From Chrysogorgia sp. JL179-B06 (taxonomy: Eukaryota > Cnidaria > Anthozoa > Scleralcyonacea > Chrysogorgiidae): a stretch of DNA of 64,000 nt. The notes beneath the pieces were generated by a model that was given only the letters and a program-made list of their open reading frames with translations, was not told where the DNA came from and ran no database searches. The stretch covers positions 1,083,001 through 1,147,000 of the forward strand of contig JAYKKM010000310.1 in assembly GCA_035772405.1 (NCBI GenBank), given 5' to 3'. Made by a program: the position numbers and the translations under genes. Positions within the stretch are counted from its first letter, which is position 1, and every line of letters begins with the position of its first letter. Positions 29,890 through 41,839 of the stretch are shown here, one piece after another.

Positions 29890-31045
29890 AATGCAACCAA
29901 CTATAGCCAACTATAGAGGTATTTCCCTGTTGGATCAGCTGTCCAAATTGTTGGAAAGGGGTGTTTTTGGTGAAACATTAGCTTTATTTCGCACAATCTC
30001 ACTAATTGGCAACACAGCTTTTTCGCTGGACGTTCTAGTGTTATGCAACTTACTAAGTTGTTCACTCACTCGCTCAAGCATTGGATAACAAATAACAAGA
30101 TAACTGACCAAGATAAACTCCAGGAAGATCTTAATGCTCTGTACCATTCGTCTATCACTTGGGGAATGGAGTTTAATGTCGATAAGTGTAAGGTGCTGAG
30201 AGTACTCGTACAATTTATGATCGTCAGTACTATTTGGGTTCTAAACAGCTGTCTGTTCAGAGTGAGAAAGATCTTGGAGTGTGGCTTACTACCACTCTCA
30301 ACTGGAACACCCATACTGATCATGTAGTTGCTAAGGCCCAAAGGATGCTTGGTCTATTGTATCGGACCTCAAGAGACATTGATGATCACACCGTAAAGTG
30401 TTTACTCTATTCCACGTGGGTGAGGTCAACACTTGAATATGCTGGTTCATTATGGTCTCCATACAAGAAACGTAATATGAACAAAATTGAGCAGGTGCAG
30501 CGCAGCGCCTCTCGGTTTATTTTAGGTCATGAAGTAGATTACAAGACCAGGCTTGAACAACTTCAGCTTCTTCCTCTGTACATGCGTAGGGAAATAACAG
30601 ATCTTGTCTTCCTTTTTAAAATGATTAATGGCTTAGTAGACATGCCATGTGGTTTCATTTTTTTGGAGAAGTACGGGTCGTTGTCTACTTAATATTGATG
30701 ACTTGACTCTTGTAGTACCTTATGCCCGTACAGATGTCTTTAAGTGTTCTTATTTCGTTTGTGTCACTAGGCTCTGGAACTCTCTCCCATACTCTATACG
30801 TGCCATTCTTTTTTTAAGAGGCTACTTTCTCAGCATTATTTCAAACTTTTTCCTGTTGCTTTTAATCCATAGTTTTTCTGTTTCGTATAATTTCGTTGTC
30901 TTATTCTTTGATTTCATATTAATGTTATATGTTATTTGTAAAGGGTGACCAATCCTGAGGGAATCTTGAATTCTGTTTTTGGTTAACCCTAATACATTCA
31001 ATTTTTAGTTGTAATACTTTGTAATTGATATGTAATAAATAAATA
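29890..31045 (+). mobile_element. Jockey/CR1-superfamily LINE fragment
   Basis: 5'-truncated and internally deleted. NYRGISLLDQLSKLLE (RT block) at 29907-29958 is followed directly by LQEDLNALYHSSITWGMEFN, so the palm with the catalytic motif is missing. The C-terminal part at 30234-30692 is clear: EKDLGVWLTTTLNWNTH, YRTSRDIDDHTVKCLLYS, RSTLEYAGSLWSPY and IEQVQRSASRFILG. RLWNSLPYSIR follows in another frame near 30770. The copy ends in taaataaataaa at 31033-31045. Confidence 0.8.
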
Positions 31046-31088
31046 AAGATTCTATATAAAACCTGTACTTAAACATTATAGATAAGGG

Positions 31089-31160
31089 TTATTTTTAAAT
31101 ATAATATTCAGATTCTAGATTGTTATTTTTAAATATAATATTCAGATTCTAGATTGTTAT
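31089..31160. repeat. 36-bp tandem duplication
   Basis: tatttttaaatataatattc-type sequence including cagattctagattgtta occurs twice head to tail just after the LINE tail. Confidence 0.75.
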
Positions 31161-31162
31161 TT

Positions 31163-33230
31163 ACAGTCATTATCATAATTGTCGTTTCCGGCGAAATATT
31201 GTTTTAACATCGTCAATTAATTTAAATAACAATGCTAGTGACAAAGCGATAGAACTATGCCATTTATAGGAACTAGTTTATCCAGTTTCAATCGTATTTG
31301 GCTGTGGATTTTATGATGCTCTATATTCTTCAAATCCTTCTTGATTTGGGTGTTGTGTCTCTGCTTGCAGAGTCTGTTGTTCAGTCAAACCATGATCTAC
31401 CCTGTTGAATATGGATGCAGGATGCATATTCTTCAACAGAAATCCCAAACTTTACCAGGTCATCGGACATCCGCGAGCTGAACTTGCGATATACCAATTT
31501 TATGGTAACGAAAGGACCGGTATGTCTCAAGATGGCTTCCTGAATCTTATCTGGCTCAACATTGGGTCTAGCTTTGACCTCTCCAAGTGCAGTACACTAT
31601 ATAAAGAACAGAAAAAGGACCAAATTATGACTAAGTTATTACTCCTGTTACATGGCAGTATTAATTTGGCAATATAGCAAAAGAAAGTTATTGCATTTAC
31701 AACGATTTCAATCCAACAACTTAAAAAATAATTCAATCCAGAAACATGCACCCCATCATAGTCGAGTCAATCTTTGATTTCTGAATATACTTTAGCCATG
31801 CACAGCTGTCAATTAAATAGTATATACAGGTATATATGCTTTATATTCGCTAACATTTTTTGATTAAAAATAAAATATGTTCAGAAAAATGGTAGTAAAT
31901 TTGTTAATGTACTTTATTCATGTCATCTGATACTAAATCAATATTTAAAAAGTATTACCTGTCTTAGAATCACTCTCTGTTGTTGAAAATATATGCCCAG
32001 GGCAATCGCTGCAGTCATGGTTCAGACAGATATCTTTCTTGGAATATCCTCTGCTCCTTGGTTGAGGCTTGATCCGAACGTGAATGACTGCTGCCAGCCA
32101 GATGAAATTCTTGTCATCTTTAGCATTACCACTGGCACTGCAAGTTTATTGTTGTGATGTGTTTTCATGACTTGTGTGTTTAACATAGATATGTCAAGAG
32201 CTTCTTTTTGGCAGTATTTTATTTTATCTGCAGTATTGTTTGGCATAGATTCTTTCCTACAATTTATCAAATGAAACGAGGCAACTGTTTTTCAGCATTT
32301 TACTGCACTCTATTATGTCGTTAATGGCCAGATGGGTCGTCGATGGCAGACATATCAGAAACCTATCAAGCAGTCTGTTGCTATCAGTCACCAAATCTTG
32401 GCATTATTGAATGTAAAAAAGCCTATGGTTGAGTGAAGCAAGACAAGGCCATGGCTTCTGATGAAACTCTAATTATTTTGTTTGTGTTGCCTTTCGTCTC
32501 ATACCAATGCGAGCCATCGTAACGTTGGAGCGCTCTTCATTTATTTTCTGGCAATATGTTCAAAGATTTAACTGAAAACACACCTTTTTATTTCACGCCC
32601 TAGCTCTACTCAGATTTAAACAGATATGACTAATAACTGGGCATGGAATGACTGTGCAAACATATTTTCATTTCCCGATTTTTGGTCAGTTTGACTGCTA
32701 TTGATTAACTTACCATATTTTTGTACGATTGCTCGCTTTTCATCATGTTTAAGGCAATTTCCATGTTTCAACACATCATTTTTATATCCATAATTTCTGT
32801 ATGTGTCAAAAGCCAAGGCATTCCACCTTCTTGGGTCGAATACATGAAAAGCGCTATTAAAGCATTTTCAGATCAAGATCAGTATAGCCCAGCCACTGTC
32901 TATACTTCTTTGCTTATTCTATGGAATCCACTAATCAAATTCAATGCGTTTTTGCACAACTTTTGTGTGGAACTTGATTGATCAACACCAGGTGACATAA
33001 TGTTATCCCACAACGATTTTACAGTTAGTGAGTTTAGTGTCGATATACATATGCTATCAATTGGAATATTTCGCAGTGTTAATTCACTCTCACTTACATG
33101 TTTTCGAAAAGAAATTTCGGCATCTTCTGGAATGCTTACCAAGTCGTCACAAGGAGTAACAAGACCACCTCTTGTGCAAGTGGATATAAAACTGGTGCTT
33201 CGGTCTTCATGTTTAACAATAACTCTTGAA
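31163..33230. other. Unassigned; weak minus-strand coding remnants
   Basis: Minus-strand frames at 32022-32270, 32616-32816 and 32900-33142 are probably remnants of the gene that continues at 33235-34037 (same strand, adjacent). They carry no recognisable domain. A stretch near 31215-31260 resembles 34183-34220 (atttaaataacaatg...aagcgata) in direct orientation, which could mark the two ends of an inserted unit. Confidence 0.35.
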
Positions 33231-33234
33231 GTTC

Positions 33235-34037
33235 CTAGTTACATTTACCAGTAACCATCTTTCTACTTGTCTGGTAACGTTTTGCAACAACATATTCTGC
33301 AACGTAAGAAAGCAGTCCACGTTCAGCCGGGGCAAGTTCTGGCTTGGATGTTGATTCGTGTGTGGTCTGCACAAGGGTTTGACGACTAACGTTGTAAAAG
33401 CCAACTAAATTATCTGGTATTTGGATCATCACTGAATTTGAAATTCTGTAGTCTTGACAATATAATAATTCACACGAGCACGGAATTAAACCATAAAAAG
33501 ACTGGAGCAGTTTGTCCTGGTTCTTCTTGCGACTGAATGTATTGTATAATAGCAGTAAAGCCTTGAACAAATTCTCGCTAGAAGAAACATTGGCGTTGGT
33601 CTCAGATCCATACAAATCTTCCTCAATACGTTTTGTCTTATTGATTCCACAATCAAAGCCACGGTGTCTTCACAAAGAGCAGACTCAACGGCGACAGATT
33701 CTGACGCTTCGGATTGATAAGAATTTGTGTGCCTTGTTAAGCTACGCTTCGATTTGCAAACTTTGTTGCATTTAGCACAAGGGAACGACTTCTTACCTTC
33801 GATTTCGATTAGAGCATCAACGAATTCAGTATCCACTTCGTCAGTTTCTGTCTCAGTTATGGCAACAGAAATGTTGAAGTTATACAAATCACAGGCGTCT
33901 GCCACGTTGTCGCCTTCTTCGAGAGATGTTTCAATAACACGTTTGTTCTCACGTTCTTGTTCTTCCACATTGCAATCTACATCCATATCAGCCTCCATGA
34001 TGATTTTATTTGCCAACCTGGCCCTCACAGACCTCAC
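33235..34037 (-). pseudogene. Zinc-finger protein remnant, transposon-associated
   Basis: The first frame (34037-33486) begins with an acidic, Glu-rich N-terminus and has one C2H2-like finger, FPCAKCNKVCKSKRSLTRH, whose second His is missing (TNSYQ follows). A second frame (33615-33235) contains SENLFKALLLLYNTFSRKK and LAPAERGLLSYVAEYVVAKR, a motif recurring in multi-copy invertebrate sequences. I infer one gene with a frameshift near 33600. Function unknown; DNA binding by the finger is plausible for the intact ancestor. Confidence 0.4.
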
Positions 34038-34232
34038 TCAATAAACATTTCGCTATGAAATTACTATTAACCATGTTAGGTAACAGTATCTGTTTACAAG
34101 GCCATGGCCTGTACTCATCCAACATAATTTGCCACTCTCTTTGAAGTTCGTTGGCTAGCCTAACCAGTCTCCCTTCCATTAACCGTGATTTAAATAACAA
34201 TGTTAGTAATGAAGCGATACAGAACATAAAAT

Positions 34233-34405
34233 GGCTCTTACTTCGTGTACCGAACACAGAAATTTACATGGGTAAAATGTTAGTTAGCACTGTAAAGAAC
34301 TGCCTCGTTCTTTAAAAAAATCCCGTTTATTTTATCTAGGATAGGTTTAATTCATGAATTGGACAATTCTAGGACAAAAATAAACGGGTTTTTTTTATTT
34401 AAATA
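34233..34405. mobile_element. Truncated copy of a foldback MITE
   Basis: GCTCTTACTTCGTGTACCG and the following blocks (cacagaaattt, agcactgt, gaactgcctcgttcttt, cccgtttatttt, ttcatgaattggacaa) match the element at 56629-56850. The loop here is in the opposite orientation, and the second arm is lost after about 34405. Confidence 0.7.
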
Positions 34406-34442
34406 AAACCCTCCTAAATCACCCTCCCTAATCCTTAAATCT

Positions 34443-34902
34443 TTTAGCCACGGTATTGATAGGAGGCTTGGTTTCTTTCCTTTTCTTCTGCACGGCGTTC
34501 TTTGCTTTTCGTATCCTCTTCTGAATCAGAAGCAAGGTCATCGGATTCGTACTCCTGAACGACTTGCCAGCCGTCTGCTTGATAAGCTGTTGTCCCTCCG
34601 TGATGAGTTTATGGTGCGGCCTATGTGGTAGTCTATCTGAGCGAGTATGTTGCCCAAGTTGGCATTCAACTCGAACTGCTTTTGGTTGCCTTTAAACTGT
34701 AGCTCACTTGCGTCCTTAAGCGTTTTAGATTTATCGAGCAATTGCTTGTCTTTGGCTTCCAACTGCGAAGTGAGATAGCCTTTGAACAAGAAAATACTTG
34801 TTCAACGAGTTGGGTGTCCACGCTTTCTTGACGTGGTCCTGGAATTATTTCGGACTCGGATTGATCCCGAGTAGAATCTTGCTCATCGTGATTTTCTGTC
34901 AT
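34443..34902 (-). pseudogene. Gag/ORF1-like coiled-coil protein remnant
   Basis: Minus strand: MTENHDEQDSTRDQSESEI and VDTQLVEQVF, then after a frameshift FKGYLTSQLEAKDKQLLDKS, LQFKGNQKQFELNANLGNIL and, in a third frame, an acidic SDDLASDSEEDTKSKER-type tail. The FKGNQ-QFELN block and acidic/basic tail resemble the ORF1 or gag-like proteins that accompany some tyrosine-recombinase retroelements in cnidarians. The identification rests on pattern memory. No polymerase is adjacent. Confidence 0.4.
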
Positions 34903-35244
34903 TTTGAGATGTCAACTGAGCTCTTAACACAGTAAATGGATTTCATGAGTGAGACAGAGGCTAGATCGATATCTGTATAAATAGATATGTTGACCAATCA
35001 TGGTGTCATAGTGCTATTAGCATATATTTGGATACACTGGAATTTAATCGTATTCCAATGGAAAGTACATTTACTGTAGCCTCGCCATTTTTAAATTTTG
35101 GTCATGACACCCTCCACTGTTCTGTACCATCAGGTCTGTGCTTGATCTCTCTGTCTAAGTTGTTATTGAAGTGAAGAATGGCTAAAATATGTCTGAAAAG
35201 AAAAAAATAATGTCTAGAGAATGTCATAATTCAAGTTTTAACTA

Positions 35245-37088
35245 CAGTTGACTCTCTTGTACGCAGACACCCTCGGGAATCTGAAAAAGTGTCCGCTTAC
35301 AGGAATAGTTCTCGTAAATTGACACTTGTCGAATATATGAGTTTTGTCCACCTACAGGAGCTACTGGTGACTTTCAATTGTACTCACACAAAATGAAACT
35401 TAGAATGTCTTAAAACGATTGCTTGTTCTATTTAGTTACTCAAGGCTTAAATAGTTGAAAACGATTTAATCTAAAAAACAGAACTAAACGTCTTTACAAT
35501 AAAGTACAGCACACCAATGTCGATTGATATCAATTAATGTATACAATTAAGTCATACATGTACATTACATGAAATATTTATGAATGGACGACTGCTTCAT
35601 TGACTTCAGGTACATGTCCAACAAGATGTCATTGGCATGTGCAATGGCTTGAGACAGTTTCTCGTTTCCGTGCCAGTCTGAGAAATCTGTCAACTTCATA
35701 ACAAGTTGCATGGCACCTTGCACACAATTAACTTCTGGAACTCATGCCAGCGGCTGGTCAAACCCCTCTATTGTCTCTTCATCGTTCATCTCATTGTCTT
35801 CTTCTGATGCTTCAATGATTTCACTCCGCATGTTTTCTCTCCAGTTAGGAAATGTTGTATCAACTCTGCAACGTCGTCATCGAAGGCTGCGATGTATAAA
35901 TTTGGGGAGATCCTCGATAAAAGTTCCTCAATTTCGAGTAATACTTCACCAGCGAAAGGATCGTCATCCATTTCCGTCCATTTCCGTGCTCATTTCTTCG
36001 TCTGCAGTCATGCCAATGTGCTTAAAGCAGTTAGTGATCACTTCTGTGGGAACTTCATCCCTTCACCATCCACCTTACAGCCATCATCCTTTATTGCCAT
36101 CTATTTGACCTGCAACGTACTGCAGTAGTTTCGGCCTGTAGTAAACCTTCCACGTTTTTATAATTCCTGCATCAAGAGGCTGTGTTCGAGAAGTGGTGTT
36201 CTTTGGCAGGAACTCGATATTGATGTTAGAGAATTAGCTTTTCAGGGAGGATGTGTGGGAAGGAGCGTTGTCCAGAAAGAGCAGTATGTGTCGATGTTGC
36301 CGATTCATGTTGCTATTAAGCTTGGAAATGATGTTTACCATTATTTCCGACATCATTCATGTATTTTCGTTACTGAAATATTGGGCTCCGCACGGACGTG
36401 AAATTTCAGGTAATCCAGCAATGCAACGCAGCTTCTTGCTTTTGCCGATTAAGAAATAAGATGGCGCTTTCTTTTTCACCGGCGACATTCACAAAGAATG
36501 CAACAGTGATTCGTTGCTTTGCATTCTTTCCACCATGGCACCGTTTTCTGCAAGAGACTTACTGGGCAAAGTTTTCCAAAATGTTCCATCCTCGCCAGTG
36601 ATGTTCAATTTTCCAATGTTGTGTCGCCGTTTCCACTTTGAAAACCAGCCTTCGGAACCTGTGAAGGAGGTGTCTCCAAGTTGATCTACGATTAAGCGCA
36701 CATCTTTGAATAGTGGCTCATGGCTTCTTTCTTCGAAATAATCGTAGCTATTTACGATTTACCGAATCTCTGTGCCAGCTGACATTTGAAGTGGTCAAAA
36801 TGCCCTGAGCGCATTTTGCAATGAATAATGTCTGAACACCCTCCGTAATGCTCATAAGGGTTTTAGTAATTGGATTATTTTTCCGGGATGTCCGCTTACG
36901 AGAGTGTAAAAACAAAAGAAAAATCCAAATTATCATCATCAAAAGTGTCCGCATCCGCTTATGGGAGTGTCCGGTTATGGGAACGTACAAATACAGAGTT
37001 TTACTGGGAGTTCAAATGGGGTTTTGGAAAGGTGTCTATATCTGGAGCTGTCCGCTTACGAGAGTGTCTGCACAGAGAGAGTCAACTG
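35245..37088 (-). mobile_element. Tigger/pogo-type DNA transposon
   Basis: Inverted ends start CAGTTGACTCTC on the left and end gagagtcaactg on the right, flanked by TA on both sides (35243-35244, 37089-37090). Subterminal repeats of tgtccgcttac and gagagtgt are present near both ends. The 1,844-bp interior encodes a decayed CENP-B/pogo-type transposase on the minus strand. CAGT-starting ends, TA targets and a CENP-B-like HTH together identify Tigger/pogo of the Tc1-mariner superfamily. Confidence 0.9.
35590..36990 (-). pseudogene. Tigger/pogo transposase remnant
   Basis: Right to left on the minus strand: an N-terminal HTH remnant around 36990-36750; the CENP-B-type domain FTGSEGWFSKWKRRHNIGK with ITGEDG (36489-36701); a core segment with EFLPKNTTSRTQPLDAGII near 36150-36210, where the second catalytic Asp follows in the family; and a tail with GEVLLEIEELLSRIS (35786-35971). 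Many stops and frameshifts. The family cuts and pastes DNA at TA dinucleotides; this copy cannot. Confidence 0.75.
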
Positions 37089-37161
37089 TATTATATATAT
37101 TTTTTATTTAGTATATTGCAATATCTTGTCTTCAAGACTAACTAAAAGAAAGCCTGTTCCA

Positions 37162-38766
37162 ATGTCCTCTTTAAATATTTCAATTTGCTGTGTTTGTGAA
37201 AAGGAGTCATCAGGTGCTCACACATGTTCTTGTCTGGAAAATGTTCATGTCATCTGCGGAAAAATTAATGGATAGGGATATCAGATGACCCAAAACCAGC
37301 TGAGCCAGCTACTGAGGAACTTGATACTGCTGATGTAATCAGTAAGAAATTGAGCCAGGATGCAGTTACACATAACTGCTGTAACACATAACTGCTGTAC
37401 CTGCGAGCATGATATAAGTGTATTGAATTCAAAAATGGTTGAAATGATGAAAACAATGAAAGAGCTTAAAATCAAAGCATCCAGCCCTGATCTACCTAAA
37501 CCTGTTTATCTTCAACACGATGATTACAACACAATTCCAGCAATTAAATTTTATGCTGGAAATCATGGGCAAAATAGTTCTTCCATCTTGAGATGTGAAA
37601 CATTCTTCCAAGTACTTTCAAGTAGATTATAAACGCTGAGGCAGATCCACAAAAAACAGCACTCAGAGGAACAGAAACATATTCAGGGTCATTGTCATCA
37701 GTACTATTATCTGCAGAGAAGAATGAGAGTATAATAAATGGAGGCAATAATTACTGGTATGGCATCAAGAATACAGTGAAACAGCATATATCTTGTAATG
37801 GACAATATTCCTAACTTCACTGAGGCACTTCACAGTATGCAGGTAACAGAAAACCCGATACAGATAAAATTGTCTGTGATAAAGTCCAAATCGGCAGCTC
37901 AGCAATTTGAACACCAAATCACAGGAAGTGATCATGGCCACAGTAGAAACCATTTCAATGAAATTGTTTCTGCAATAAATGTTTGGTTTGACCAACAAAC
38001 AGCCAGTCAAATTATCAAGCCCTTGCCTTCAACTGGTTTCCAACCTCATTCATATGTCTGCTGTGATAAAAGGACACCTCATCGAATCTCCAACCATGCC
38101 ATTATGATTTGCCCAATTGTTAGTGGAACAAGTGTTGCAATTCCTGTGAATTCACCAGAAGTATATCCAGCAGATTCCTTAAGCACAGATGGGGGTTGTG
38201 TTAACCAACTGGCAAAACAAGTCATCAAGACCATACAGGAAGCATATGGTGATTCTGAAAGCTTAAATCTAAAAGCAATGTGGCAAGGTATCTCTGTTCT
38301 GATGGGCAATATCAAGCAGATAGGTTTAGAAACACTATTCGATAAGAGCTTGGTATCCCTATTGATCCTGAGTTTTCAGTTGTTGTTTGGGACCAATCCG
38401 ATTGGATAAATCTTGCTATACTCGATATTAGAGATGGAAAGATTGGTTTATCATCTAACCACCTGATGGAAAAATGATGAGTAGCGTTATAGCATTTGCA
38501 CAGTCCGATAGGTTCAAGCTAAAGATGACAAGAGGCAATTGTGCCACAAGATTTTGGTCAACGCAGTACATCGAATTCAAGACCATCATCGAACATCACC
38601 AGCCTACACAGTTGCTTTCAGAAGTTATGGCTATAACGAAGTAAAGGAATACGAAATTCTTGGCACTGACTTTGTGGTGGACCTATGCTGCATGTGCAAT
38701 ACCATGAAAGCTGTTATTAAACTGGTAGTGCCTATCCTAAAGAAGCAAAGCACATTGGTGAAATAA
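37162..38766 (+). pseudogene. Multi-copy gene remnant, zinc-finger N-terminus, unknown function
   Basis: Starting at 37162: MSSLNISICCVCEKESSGAH, then CSCLENVHVICGK, a Cys/His cluster that could bind zinc. Collinear pieces follow at 37360-37632, 37798-38409 (MDNIPNFTEALHSMQ; YPADSLSTDGGCVNQLAKQV) and 38539-38766 (YGYNEVKEYEILGTDFVVD), separated by stops. The last motif resembles HDNHDVNEYKLAGKYFVFD at 46860-46915, so this is a second remnant of the family at 46330-48620. No enzymatic domain is recognised. Confidence 0.4.
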
Positions 38767-39241
38767 TGAATGGAAGTTTCAAAGGCCATCGGTTGGTCCC
38801 TGGGAGGAAGCTAATTTGACAAGATGTTAGCCACTATTACTGGGAAGCAAGGGACACTGGTGACTGTCAAAGAGACTTTGAAATATTTGTCAAAGAGACA
38901 GTACAGTCTTTGAGTGAAAGATATGACAACTGTATGCCAGTCATGTGTGAAAATCTGAAGTGTTTTGCTTTGGAGTCTATTGTCACTTTCCTTTACAGGG
39001 AAAGGCAGCTCAATACATGGCGCTTTCAAAGCAAGTAAATCCATTCCAACCCACCAATTGGAAGCAAGGAACACCTTGAAAACATGGAGAAGATGGCTAG
39101 TGATGTAAAGGATTGTTTGTCGGAAGCTCGTTTTGCTGGTAGATTCCTTGAGTGTTTCAGAGGAATTAACATAAATGGCATATTTGATAACGAAGATAGA
39201 CTAAAAGAATTTTTAAAACTATCAGAAGAAAGAAAGGAGTA

Positions 39242-39553
39242 ATGTCAGTGGACGTATGCACCAAGGAGTGGATGCAACCCCTATTTTCAGGTGTCCAGCA
39301 CGATATTGCAAGGGAAACATGGCGGGGTCATAAGTTGTATAAAAAATCTGTTGCAGAATTGCAACAACAATGTAAAACCTGTGGTGTTTCATCCTTAGGA
39401 CAAAAGCACGAACTTGTGGAAAGATTGGCATTAGGGAGTGGTGAAGCAGAAGCAAGCAGATTCCAGCCTTTATACAATGGAGTATTATCTTCAATTCCGA
39501 ACTCACTCTCCGAACTTAAAAATTCTCAATCTCATCACTTAAACACATTTTGA
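39242..39553 (+). CDS. SAP-domain protein fragment
   Basis: 103 codons. Residues about 33-67 (LYKKSVAELQQQCKTCGVSS, then LGQKHELVERLALG) match a SAP motif: two helices around a Gly with conserved Leu and Lys, used to bind DNA or RNA. It directly follows the multi-copy gene remnant and may be its C-terminal exon. The downstream frame ends at a stop near 39551. There is no intact upstream context. Confidence 0.5.
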   Translation: MSVDVCTKEWMQPLFSGVQHDIARETWRGHKLYKKSVAELQQQCKTCGVSSLGQKHELVERLALGSGEAEASRFQPLYNGVLSSIPNSLSELKNSQSHHLNTF

Positions 39554-39780
39554 AGTCGCACGCACTTCTCTTGACCAAAGATGAGTTCTGCACGTTTGGC
39601 ATCTTTACCAACAAGAAAAATACATAGAACGATGCAAACAGCCAAGAAAATAATATATTTGCAGATTAAAGAAACATTCTTGGAATGCGATGATACAAGG
39701 AGAATTCGCACAAACAAAACACACTTGGTTGAAAAATCCCAATCCCTATAAATATCAAGAGTCCCATATACCTGCATAAT

Positions 39781-40107
39781 TTGTTCAACCCTCTAAAGGA
39801 TTATGTCAACCGTCATACCTTTCAAGCTAATAATTGTGAATCTTGCAATGAAGAGGAAACGTCACATGCAAGGGTGAGGGAGATTGATGATGAGTATCAT
39901 CGCTATTTTGAGGTTGTTACCCAGGTGAAAGTTCGCTGGTCAAAAGAGGATATTGGCAACACAGGTTGGAGGGGTGGATGGTATAACGTGGAGGTTCAGT
40001 CGAGTGACATGTCGGATGAAATCACCCTAATCTATTTGTTGTCCGATTCCGTTTATAAAGTCGAAGTTACTCCAATGTTGGCTCAAGGGAAAATAAAAAT
40101 AGCTTGA
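39781..40107 (+). CDS. Unknown protein fragment, possibly chromatin- or transposon-associated
   Basis: 108 codons: HARVREIDDEYHRYFEVVTQ, then VRWSKEDIGNTGWRGGWYN, then a beta-rich end (YKVEVTPMLAQGKIKI). The RW-E-G-GWxxGWY spacing suggests a small beta-barrel, but I cannot name the family. The frame opens without a convincing upstream start and ends at a stop at 40105-40107. Confidence 0.35.
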   Translation: MFNPLKDYVNRHTFQANNCESCNEEETSHARVREIDDEYHRYFEVVTQVKVRWSKEDIGNTGWRGGWYNVEVQSSDMSDEITLIYLLSDSVYKVEVTPMLAQGKIKIA

Positions 40108-40244
40108 TCTAAATCATAATCATTATGGAACAAGTTGGCATACTACATGAACTTTTAACCACCATAGTGGTTATAACCACCATAGTGGATATAATCATAA
40201 TCGGTTCTATGAGGGTATAAATAGGGATCCTAACTTTACAACGA

Positions 40245-40288
40245 TCACCCCTGATGAAGACACTAGATTGGAGTGTTGAAACGTTGGG
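40245..40288 (+). ncRNA. Hammerhead-ribozyme-like motif with palindromic helix III
   Basis: CTGATGA (40250-40256) is followed by stem II GACACT/AGTGTT with loop AGATTGG, then GAAA (40277-40280) and the self-complementary ACGT, giving a GTT cleavage triplet. ACCC before the core pairs with GGGT (40285-40288) as helix I. Helix III has no loop, so cleavage in cis is unlikely; pairing between two molecules through ACGT is possible. A TATA-like tataaata lies about 35 bases upstream. It may be the end of another Penelope-like element. Confidence 0.55.
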
Positions 40289-40639
40289 TCATGGACAGTA
40301 ACTTTTAAAGTTTACGTTCAAAAAACATTTTAAAGCCAGAGTAGCATCAAACTATGTATGATTTATCACCTGGTTGTGTTAACTTTAGACCTTATCTAAA
40401 CAAGTCATTTGAAACTGTTCTTCTGGAGGTTTTTTTGCCCATTTTGAAGATCAATTTATTGTGGCAAAGTACTAAAAGTATTTGTTTCAAATATTGGATG
40501 CATACATGTAAATATATTCCTAGTTCTTACTGTAACCCTATCATGCATTAAAAATTGCGGAACTTCTTCCTGCCAAACACGCATCATTCAGTGTTTTTTT
40601 TCATTAAATGATTTACAATGTATAAATAACTCAATTCGA

Positions 40640-41073
40640 GGTTATTACCTCATCAAGCTACTCGTGAAGTTATTGTCAATACCTTGATTCTACCTCTGTT
40701 CGAATATGGAGATCTTGTCTGTGGGGATAAGGCAAATGACACTTTGACACACTGTAAATACTGCACAATAAAGCTGTTAAAGAGATCCTAAACATGCAGA
40801 AAGATGATTCAAGTAAAATGGCTCTACAGTTATTGGGGTTTTCCCCTGTTGGTTCCTGGCATTATTTATTGCATTTTTGCCAACTTGATATAAATAAAAA
40901 ACAAACAAACTGGAAACCATTAAACCTTCGACGGCAACTCCGTCGATGCCAATTTCTATATAAATCAATAGAGAACAACTTGATTGATTTCATGTGTGGC
41001 GGGCAGGTCCATTTATACAACACAATTAAGAAACTACGACTGCCGCCACATGTAAACAACGTTCGGTTTTAAT
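40640..41073 (+). mobile_element. LINE C-terminal fragment
   Basis: Plus-strand pieces encode VIVNTLILPLFEYGDLVCGD, KLLKRS/NMQKDDSSKMALQLLG and LRRQLRRCQFLYKSIENN. The LxLPLFxYxDxV block followed by a helical tail is typical of the region after the RT domain in jockey/CR1-like LINEs. Frame changes near 40790 and 40890. No palm motif remains. Confidence 0.6.
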
Positions 41074-41329
41074 ACATAAAAGAATAATACAAAATAAACA
41101 ATAAACTTGATAACTTCGGCAATGGCACTAGCTTTCCTCTTCGAGTTCAAGTTCACAACTGATTGACAGGTATCGAATTATAAACGTATCCGCGTTACGC
41201 TATAACGTCATAAACATAATTGTTAACAAAACATGAACCTCTTCGTTACACCAGTAACCACAAACACTCACTGGGGCCAACTAAGAACAAATTATAATTT
41301 TATTAAAGACTGAAATATCTTACCTACAG

Positions 41330-41790
41330 TAAATCTATAACTAAAGCAAATCTATAACTAAAGCGAACACAATTTAACTAGAAATACGAATACGCAATAA
41401 TCCCCTCGCTCGCCTTTTCTAACACTTCTCCCACCCCACCCCACCCCTAGACATTCTTTTCCCATCCATGGTCCCCAGTGCCCAAGATCGCGTATTTGTA
41501 TTTGTGGTCTCTGTCGATAAGATTTTGGAGGTTATCTCGGCCAATATATATTTACTCGATTTCAATTCTGAAAACAGAATTGGAATTCGCGAGTCCAAAT
41601 ACATAACGCACGTGCCCATAATATTACGCAAACGTATATAACCTTCGTAAAAACCCATTTATGTATAGTTCGTCAGATCACCACTCGCCAATGGCCTCCT
41701 TCGCCCAAAATCCAAATATTGTCCAAATCAAACGGTTCACCCAAAACGACTTTTTACTTCCTTATAAGGAGTTGGTGCTACCATGCTCCG

Positions 41791-41839
<49 letters not shown>

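Noticed and set aside
32459..32476. Hammerhead core (ctgatgaaactc)
   Set aside because: No stem II or GAAA box follows at the required spacing.
37693..37708. Reverse-strand ctgatgac as a hammerhead core
   Set aside because: No downstream GAAA or pairing stems.
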